Below are positions 58,034-64,000 of a DNA stretch of 64,000 nt, piece after piece. Origin of the DNA: Emiliania huxleyi CCMP1516 (lineage: Eukaryota; Haptophyta; Isochrysidales; Noelaerhabdaceae); assembly GCF_000372725.1 (NCBI RefSeq), contig NW_005201403.1, positions 39,059 to 103,058 on the forward strand, given 5' to 3'. The notes below the pieces were generated by a model. That model was not told the origin of the DNA and made no database searches. It saw only the letters and a list, made by a program, of their open reading frames with translations. Both the position numbers and the translations under genes were made by a program. Each line of letters opens with the position of its first letter. The first letter of the stretch is position 1.

Positions 58034-59518
58034 CTAGTCGCCGACCACACCTGGCGGCGGGGTCGGCGTTGGTGTCTCGGGCGGCGGCGGTGAGGGCGGC
58101 GGCGGCGAGGGCGGTGGCAAGGACGAGGCCGGCGGCACAGGAGGTAGCGAGGGCGGGGACGGCGAGGGCGGGGGGTGGGGGGAAACGTTAGGCCAGACGG
58201 GCGGTGCAGAGGGAGGCGGCGGCGAGGGCGGCGGCGAGGGTGGAGGGGGCATGGGCAGCGGGGGCGAGGGCGGCAGCGGTGATGGCGGTGGCGAGGGTGG
58301 CGGCGACGGAAAGCCGATTACATCGACGTGTGGTTGCGCGGGCGAGGGAGGGGGACTAGGCAGCTGCGGTGGTGGTGAGGGCGGCGAGGGCGGTGGTGGG
58401 GGTGGCAGCGTGGGCGGCGACGGTGGACTTGGGGAAACATTAGGCCAGGTGGGCGGTTCGGAGGGAGGCAAAGCCGGGGAAGGAGGGGTCGGTGAAGGCG
58501 ACGGAGAGGGCGGCGGAGAGGGCGACGGAGTGGAGGGTGGAGGCGAGGGGGGAGGGGGTGACGGGAGTGGTGTTATAGGCGGCGGTGGCGATGGTGGAGG
58601 CGGTGAGGGCGACGTTGGCGACATTGGCGGTGGTAGGGATGGCGGCGGGAACGGCGGCGGTGACGGTGGTGGTGGCATTAGGGGCGGCGGCGAGGGCGGC
58701 GGCGAGGGTGGCGGTGGGAACGGCGGCGGTATCGGCGCAGGCGCCTCTGGCGGCGGCGGCGAGGGCGGTGGAGGCGAGGGTGGCGGCGACATTGGCGGCC
58801 GTTCCGGCTTTGGCGGCGGCGGGGGTTGCGGCGAGGGAGGCGGCGGCAAGGGAGGCGGCGAGGGAGGCGGGGGCGACGGGAGTGGTGCAATCGGCGGAGG
58901 TGGCGAGGGGGGAGGCGGCGAGGGCGGCTGAGGCAAGGGAGGCGGCGAGGGAGGCGGGGGCGACGGGAGTGGTGCAATCGGCGGAGGTGGCGAGGGGGGA
59001 GGCGGCGAGGGCGGCTGAGGCGAGGGCGGCAGCGGGGCTGGTGGCGGAAGGGTCGGCGGCGGAGGGGCCGGCGAGGGCGGGAGCGAGGGTGGAGGGGGGC
59101 CCTGGGGTGGGAATCTATGGTAGGCTGGTGGCGAGGGCGGCGGCGAGGGTGGCGGCGGCGAGGGCGGCGGCGAGGGCGGCGGACGTGACGGCGGCGGCGA
59201 GGGCGGCGGTGGTGAGGGTGGCGGCGAGGGCGGCGGAGGCGAGGGCGGGAGCGAGGGTGGAGAGGGTGTGTTGGGGGGGAATTGAAGGATGGCTGGCGGC
59301 GAGGGCGGCGGCAAAAAGGGCGGCTGCGAGGGTGGTGATGAGGGCGGCGGATGTGACGGCGGCGGCGAGGGTGGCGGTGGTTGACGGGTATCAAATTCTT
59401 CCCTACAAAGAGGCCAACGGACCCGAGAAGTACGCACATACGCGCGGCCACACACGACGACCGACATGAAGAGGGATGCACATGCACATGTGCATGCACA
59501 AGCACATGTGCATGTCAT
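58034..59518 (-). CDS. Pro/Ser-rich (SPPP) extensin/pherophorin-like ORF
   Basis: 494 codons from ATG 59518. The first ~45 residues include ASLFMSVVVCGRAYV (possible signal or anchor) and REEFDTRQ. The rest is almost entirely PPSPPP, PPPPSPPP and PLPSPPPP, the hydroxyproline-rich glycoprotein pattern of algal walls and matrix. The underlying DNA is an irregular (GGCGGCGAG)n field on the plus strand, so the ORF could be a by-product of a microsatellite. The stop (58034) lies inside the left inverted-repeat arm. It sits exactly between two inverted arms, suggesting capture by, or membership of, a mobile element. Confidence 0.4.
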   Translation of the reverse strand: MTCTCACACTCACASLFMSVVVCGRAYVRTSRVRWPLCREEFDTRQPPPPSPPPSHPPPSSPPSQPPFLPPPSPPAILQFPPNTPSPPSLPPSPPPPSPPPSPPPPSPPPSRPPPSPPPSPPPPSPPPSPPAYHRFPPQGPPPPSLPPSPAPPPPTLPPPAPLPPSPQPPSPPPPSPPPPIAPLPSPPPPSPPPLPQPPSPPPPSPPPPIAPLPSPPPPSPPPLPPPPSPQPPPPPKPERPPMSPPPSPPPPSPPPPEAPAPIPPPFPPPPSPPPSPPPLMPPPPSPPPFPPPSLPPPMSPTSPSPPPPSPPPPITPLPSPPPPSPPPSTPSPSPPPSPSPSPTPPSPALPPSEPPTWPNVSPSPPSPPTLPPPPPPSPPSPPPQLPSPPPSPAQPHVDVIGFPSPPPSPPPSPLPPSPPLPMPPPPSPPPSPPPPSAPPVWPNVSPHPPPSPSPPSLPPVPPASSLPPPSPPPPSPPPPETPTPTPPPGVVGD

Positions 59519-59632
59519 GTGAACAATAAATAATAAATAAAAACGGACACCTCTACTGTGAGATGGGTAAAAAGGAACAGGTCCCCGCCCGTGCGATCTT
59601 TGTGCAGGGTTCTTTGTGGGTGTGGTCGGCGA

Positions 59633-61064
59633 CTAGCCGGGGTCGTCCTCTCCCGATGGGGGACTAGCACTAGCCGTCTTCCACATGGTCCCTCGGGTCC
59701 CTGCTGCTCCTAATCTCTTCGTACATCCTCCTGCTGATCTCCGCAAAGTCCTGCTCCCTCCCTCGTCTCGCCCTGCGCGTCTGCTCCGCCTCCCCGTCGT
59801 CTGCCCTGCGTCGTCTGGTGACGGGTCCTCCATAGTCGGTCGAGGTCGCCGCCCTCCTCGTGCCTCTTCCCAACGTCCCTCGACGGCCGATGCCGTCTGC
59901 TCCGGCTCCCCAGTCCCCGGGTCTGCCCTGCTCTCTTCTGCGCTAGTTTCTGCTTCGTCACCACTCGCTCTCTCCTCTTCTCTCCTCTTCTTGTATGCTT
60001 GTGCCGCGTCGATTCCTTTTCGCGCGAGCACCACCCTGAAGCCCGCCCAGCAGCTGAACCGCTCCCTAAGTCGAAGGAGCATCATCAGTCTCACCCACTT
60101 CGCTCGCTGCCCACTGTCGCCGCTCCCTCCCGCTTGAGCCGCCGTCGCGGCCCTCGTTCGTCCCACTGGCTGTTGGCCGTGGCGTCCCTGCGTTGCCTGC
60201 GTTATCCCTCCTCCTCCGCGACTCCCTCAAGGCCGGCCGGGCCTCTTTCCACCCAGCGAAGAGCTTCCTCAGCCACTCGATGTGTTCCTCTCCCTTCATT
60301 ATGCGCGCTGTAGCCTCATCATTGAGCTGGATCCACCTCTGCACCGCTCCCGTCGCCGCCTCGGCCACGACTTGCAAGTTCCTCGTGACCCCGGCGCCAA
60401 GGTCCCTCCGACTCTTCTCCGAGAGATCATCTACCAGCGCCGGCAACACCCCCCCGACGGCTGGGGCTAGTGCATCGTACCCGTCCTCATCCAGCACCCT
60501 ATAGCGTGAGCCCTTCAGCGCATCGACATGCGCTATCCTCAGCGTCTTCAGCGTATCCTCGGAGTCGGGCGCCGCCTGTGCTACTTTGCTGATCGCCGTC
60601 CCCGTCTGCGCTCGCGCTACTCTGAGGAACCATCTGGCCTGCTCCCTATTCCCCAGGCAGGCGCCGCTGAGCACGTGGGCCATCGTTGCTCTAGGCGGGT
60701 TCTCATCTTCCTCGGTCCATCGCTGCGCGGCTTTCCGCACGATCGGACACAGCGGGTCCCGCATTAGTGCTGCCCTCCTCGCCGCGTCCCTCGCGGCCTT
60801 ACAGACGAGGCAGCCCCTGAGTTCGCTCCTTGTGGCGGCGCCCGGGGTCTCTCTCCCCGCCTCTCCCCGCATGATCCTCTCGTGGTGCGCTCCGTGTGGC
60901 ACCCCCGCCTGCTGCCGCACCCGCGCTCCCACGGTCTTTGTCACCACGTTGTGATCATCCACGTCGGCGAATTCAATCTCGCGCTCGCCGTGCTGATCCT
61001 TGATCCGCTGGCGCTTGTCCCATTTGTGTCTCGTCGTTCCCCTGACCACATCGCTCCAGTCCAC
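59633..61064 (-). pseudogene. Mobile-element ORF, frameshifted (left-facing arm)
   Basis: A 332-codon frame (61064-60066) reads MDWSDVVRGTTRHKWDKRQR, RGCLVCKAARDAARRAALMR, DPLCPIVRKAAQRW, MAHVLSGACLGNREQARWFL and WIQLNDEATARIMKGEEHIE. It then shifts to a second frame (FSCWAGFRVVLARKGIDAAQ, AYKKRREEERASGDEAETS) and again near 59890 (1-base deletion relative to the copy at 57707). CxxC and HxxxxxC spacing could be the C-terminal zinc knuckle region of a non-LTR element, but no reverse transcriptase domain is present. It ends at, or is cut by, element M1 copy B, which starts 80 bp upstream. Confidence 0.5.
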
Positions 61065-61144
61065 ACAGCGGCCACATGTTTCATGTGTGAACAGACCGGG
61101 ACTTGAGAATGAGCGATCTGAGTTTTGTGTCTATATGTGTAAAG
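61065..61144. other. Junction between the mobile-element ORF and M1 copy B
   Basis: 80 bp with no recognised feature. Confidence 0.3.
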
Positions 61145-61697
61145 GGTGTGGATGCTGGGTTGAACAAAATCGAGGGACGCGACCCACTTCGCCACAGACG
61201 GCCCCGCGCCTCGCCGCTATGACGGGCACACGCCCCGCACCGTCCGCTGTGTGCCCGTCTTTGTCCGGAGTGAAAAGTCCAACGCGCTCGTCGGTGGCGG
61301 CTTCCCTCAACCTGCGCCGCGCTCGGCGAACCTCGACAGCGCTTTCGGTGGCATGCAGCTCTTTGCGACAGATTCCTGGAGAGCAGCTCCTCTGCTGCTC
61401 ACACACTCTGCACAGCTGACACAGCCTACTGTGCGGCTGCCACAGCTGTGACAGCGATGGGCTCGCCCTCACTGGCCCTCAGTCACTTGTGCTGCGGCTT
61501 GTGTGAGCGACACTGCTCGGCGACTGCCGGCACACTGTGAGACCATGGGTGTGAGGTGAAACCACGCTACCAGCGCTTGGTCACATCGGCCCCGAGGTCA
61601 GATCCATCTACTCTGTTGATGACAAGACTTGTCTACCGGCTGGAGCCGAGCAGGAGGGCTTGGCGCACAACCCCTGTTCAACTCACCCTCCACACCC
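61145..61697. mobile_element. Non-autonomous TIR element M1, copy B (~553 bp)
   Basis: Left end GGTGTGGATGCTGGGTTGAA then C; right end GTTCAACTCACCCTCCACAC then CC. It shares the left ~200 bp and right ~70 bp with copy A (49621-50190), including GAGCCGAGCAGGAGGGC and GCGCACAACCCC before the right TIR. The internal 61350-61620 segment is unrelated to copy A. Confidence 0.83.
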
Positions 61698-61877
61698 CGT
61701 ATCTCTCTGACACACCCTCGATGCTGGTTAGCGCCGGTCTCTCTTTCGTTCGCGGCGAAATGTGTATTATTATGCAAAGCTAGGGATCTAGGGACCCAAG
61801 GCGCAAGGTACGATGTTTGTGGAGGATCGTAAGGTCTATAAGGGCGCAAGTCATGCCAGCGGTCTCCATGCTAGCCG
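61698..61877. other. Intergenic, 3' flank of chromatin-protein gene
   Basis: Nothing recognised. Confidence 0.4.
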
Positions 61878-63955
61878 CTATCTTCCGGTGGCGGCCTTGT
61901 TGAGCGCTCGGCCGAATGCTGCCGTCGCGACCCGGCGCAGACCGGAGCCGATCGAGAGCGCACGCGGGGAGACGGACGCTAGCAGCGACGCCGCGGCGGG
62001 GTCAACCGGCATTGACTTCCGCTGCCGCTTCGCAGGCGGGGCACTGGCCGGCTTCGACGAGCCGGCCGTCGCCGACGCGCCTGGCTGCGCTGGCTGCACC
62101 GCCTTCCCGCGGCGCGAGCACGTCACCAGGACTTGGCAGAGGCCAGGGTGGTTGTTCGGGAGCGGGCAGCCCTGTATGCCACAGACGTCGCGCAGAGCAA
62201 AGCCGCCGCCCCTCGCCTCGTCCTTTTCGGTCCGCTGTGGCACTTGCGCTTCGCCGCTCGGCAGAACTGCCGCAGCAGCTCTTTTCTCCTCGTCGCTCAG
62301 CAGAACCTTGACGAAACGAGGCGCGACGCGCTCCTCCGAGTCGCCGTCGTCGTACGCAATGTCGCACTTTCCATCGGCGTGCACCGCGGTCACCGTCCCG
62401 GGGAACCCTGGTGGGAGGAGGGCGGAATTAGACGGGGGCGGGGGGTGGGCGAGGGCGAAGGCGAGGGGGCACGGACAATTCACGCCGCCGATGTCGCCCT
62501 GAAACTTTGCCTGCACCCGATCGCCCGGCTTGAGCTCCACGGCCGGCAGGACCGAGCTGAGCAGCGTCCACCGCTTCGAGGTGGCGGCGGCGGCGGCCCT
62601 GGCTCGGTCGGCGGCCTCCTTCGCGACTTGCCTCGCGGCCTGCTGCGCGGCCTGCTTCTCGGCAGCGGCCGCCGCCTTGGCAGCGGCACGCTCGGCGGCG
62701 GCGGCCTCGCGCTTGGCGGCCGCGGCGGCGGCGGCGGCGGCTCGGGCAGCAGCGCGCTGCCTGAGGCGCTCGGCGACCTCCGCGCTCACGAAAGCGCGCA
62801 AGCGGCCGGGCGGCACGCGCCGCTCGGTGTCTCCGTCCTCGTAGTGGATGTCGTAGCTGCCGTCCTCGTGCGCCGTCCCCACCCAGCCGTTGAACCAGCG
62901 GCCAGAGGCTCGCGAGATGGGTCCGCAATACTGCGCCTCGACCCGCTCTCCCACGCCCGGCTTGCGCCGCCCGCCGAGCAGAGCGAGCGCCACCGCCACC
63001 GGCCTCTGACGGGCGAGCCTACAGCGCCGGCGGCAGACGAGTCTCGACTTGCAGACGGTGCAGACCGCACCCCTCTCCTGCGCCCGCCTTGCTGCAGCGG
63101 CTGCTGCGGCGCGCGGCTCGCGGTCGCCGGCCTCGTCGCAATCTGGGCAGCAATAGCCACCGGGACCGGGCTGCAAGTGGCCCGGCGTGCCGCGCCCGAC
63201 CGAGCTGCAGCCGGCGGCCTCAGCGCAATCGCCGTGCACGCTGCGGCCGCAGCAGTCACACGAGAGCCACACGCCTAAGGGGCAGGGTTAGGGTTAGGGT
63301 TAGGGTTAGGGTTAGGGTTACACACGCCTGCGGGGCAGGGGGCGAGCGACGCGTCGCGGCCTCGGCCGCCGCTCGCACCGCCGCAGTGTGCGTTGGCCCG
63401 CCGCTCGAGACGTCTGTATCTCGGCTAATCTGAGCTATCTCTCGGCTACATCTCGCCGCTGAAGGAGAGGCCCGACGCGGAGAGGTGTCGCTTGGTGCCG
63501 CAAAAGCACGCGCCTACAGCATCATCAGCAGCAGCAGCATCGCAGCCGCCTCGCCTCGGCCCCTCTCGGCCCCTCTCGGCCCCTCTCGGCTAGAGCCCCT
63601 GTCGCCTCGCTCAGGAAGCTCTGGCCTCGGCCCATCCAGCACCACCGCCTCGTCCGCCGCGCGAGGCTCCTGTCTCTCCATCTGGCACCACCGGACGTAG
63701 CACTCCACGCCCGACCTGCTGGGCAAGCGCACCCCTCACACCACCACAGGCGAGTCGGCAGGCAGCACGGTGCGCCACAGACCGGCCGGGGATGTGAGTC
63801 GACACCACGCCAAAGAACTCGCCGCGCAGCCCGCTGCCCATCGCCCTGCCGCAGAGAGGCGCGAGCCGCGGCACGAGCGCGCGGAGCCGCTCGTCGCCGT
63901 TGCGCTTGCCGAGCCACGGCAGCGGCGGCGGTGTGCGGCGACTCACCGCGCCAGC
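61878..63955 (-). CDS. PHD-finger and tandem Tudor-like chromatin protein (5' end missing)
   Basis: The main exon runs from 63274 (after TTAG|) to 61878, with a small intron near 62480-62405. It begins VWLSCDCCGRSVHGDCAEAA and YCCPDCDEA, a PHD-type zinc finger. Next GERVEAQYCGP, GRWFNGWVGTAHEDGSYDIH and YEDGDTERRV form Tudor-like domain 1; an Ala/Lys/Glu coiled coil follows; GDRVQAKFQGDIG plus GTVTAVHADGKCDIAYDDGD then SEERV form domain 2. The tail has CGIQGCPLPNNHPGLCQV and a PAKRQRK nuclear signal. Upstream exons at ~63730-63590 (SGVECYVRWCQMERQEPRAA) and ~63930-63760 (GDERLRALVPRLAPLCG, FFGVVSTHIPGRSVAH, somewhat SANT-like) continue to the window edge. Presumed histone-mark reader. The acceptor of the main exon is duplicated around (TTAGGG)6. 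Confidence 0.72.
63268..63341 (-). repeat. Duplicated 3' splice site with (TTAGGG)6 filler
   Basis: CACACGCCT(AA/GC)GGGGCAGGG occurs at 63268-63287 and, as ACACGCCTGCGGGGCAGGGG, at 63322-63341. On the minus strand both read CTGCCCC(GC/TT)AG|GCGTGTG, so the acceptor plus exon start is doubled around telomere-type repeats. Confidence 0.93.
63555..63596 (-). repeat. 10-bp CTCGGCCCCT minisatellite
   Basis: Four units followed by CTCGGCTAGAG. Same unit as in the intron at 24776-24885. It lies in an intron of the chromatin-protein gene. Confidence 0.8.
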
Positions 63956-64000
63956 CTCGCGCTCGGCGTCTGGCCTGCTGAAGGGCGGAGGACGAGAGGG

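Larger units (their letters stand above)
57707..59963. repeat. ~340-bp inverted repeat arms (57707-58045 / 59625-59963)
   Basis: The arms are nearly identical in inverse orientation, with single-base differences (for example GAGGGAACGTTGGG versus GAGGGACGTTGGG). Both include GGGGACTAGCACTAGCC and the end GTCGGCGACTAGCC or its complement. The ~1.58-kb spacer carries the Pro-rich ORF. Confidence 0.9.

Noticed and set aside
58251..58931. Glycine-rich plus-strand ORF (GGGEGGGG repeats)
   Set aside because: Opposite strand of the SPPP ORF; no start context, and one of several frames opened by the GGCGGCGAG repeat.

Overview
The window looks like nuclear DNA of a GC-rich single-celled eukaryotic alga, most likely a haptophyte (Emiliania/Gephyrocapsa or a prymnesialean); the taxon is inference. 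The sequence itself shows spliced genes with strong G/C third positions, eukaryote-only proteins (importin, VTA1, DPH4, AAR2, formin-binding-protein-4-like), interstitial TTAGGG arrays, many short GC-AG introns, and one 100-base run of N (31562-31661) marking a scaffold gap. No bacterial operon, rRNA, tRNA or CRISPR array was recognised.

Layout. 0-4.1 kb: end of an unknown gene, then an importin-13/transportin-3-like receptor (+). 5-6.5 kb: two convergent glycosyltransferase loci, the left one degraded. 7.2-8.8 kb: coiled-coil protein (-). 9.3-11.1 kb: SLC35F-type transporter (+). 11.5-12.6 kb: mitochondrial-type enoyl-CoA isomerase (+). 13-15.5 kb: VTA1/LIP5 ESCRT factor (+). 17.7-18.7 kb: atypical SDR-like protein (+). 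20.2-22.7 kb: large protein with MIB/HERC2-like repeats (+). 23.3-26.1 kb: polytopic membrane protein (-). 28-29.5 kb: sulfotransferase (+). 30-34.3 kb: WW-domain FNBP4-like protein (+). 34.8-35.9 kb: decayed mobile-element ORF. 36.3-37.1 kb: DPH4 (-). 38.5-39.4 kb: SAM methyltransferase (+). 41.9-44.2 kb: DUF6625-like glycosyltransferase-type protein (+). 44.6-47.9 kb: polytopic membrane protein (-), divergent from a CRAL-TRIO protein at 48.1-49.4 kb (+). 50.5-51.9 kb: low-complexity protein with a BRC-like motif (-). 53.2-54.6 kb: AlkB-like dioxygenase with a UIM (+). 55.1-57.0 kb: AAR2 (-). 57.7-61.1 kb: mobile-element remains around a Pro-rich ORF. 61.9-64 kb: PHD/Tudor chromatin protein (-), 5' end outside the window.

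The main unexplained structure is in the introns. In at least ten genes, a short exon segment that abuts a splice site (about 13-42 bp) is present twice or more, and the copies are separated by a filler: an 11-bp (sometimes 10- or 15-bp) minisatellite, (TTAGGG)n, or short unique sequence. Splice junctions of the form AG|GC or AG|GT fall at the same point in each copy. This looks like intron birth or remodelling by tandem duplication of exon edges, in a genome that accepts GC donors. A second theme is a dispersed repeat (here D1) that lies 60-110 bp upstream of five different start codons. Three short terminal-inverted-repeat elements are also visible.

The genes are mostly unrelated housekeeping loci rather than a pathway. 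Exon boundaries come from reading frame, splice motifs and remembered family conservation. Where the exon lengths add up to an open frame I say so.
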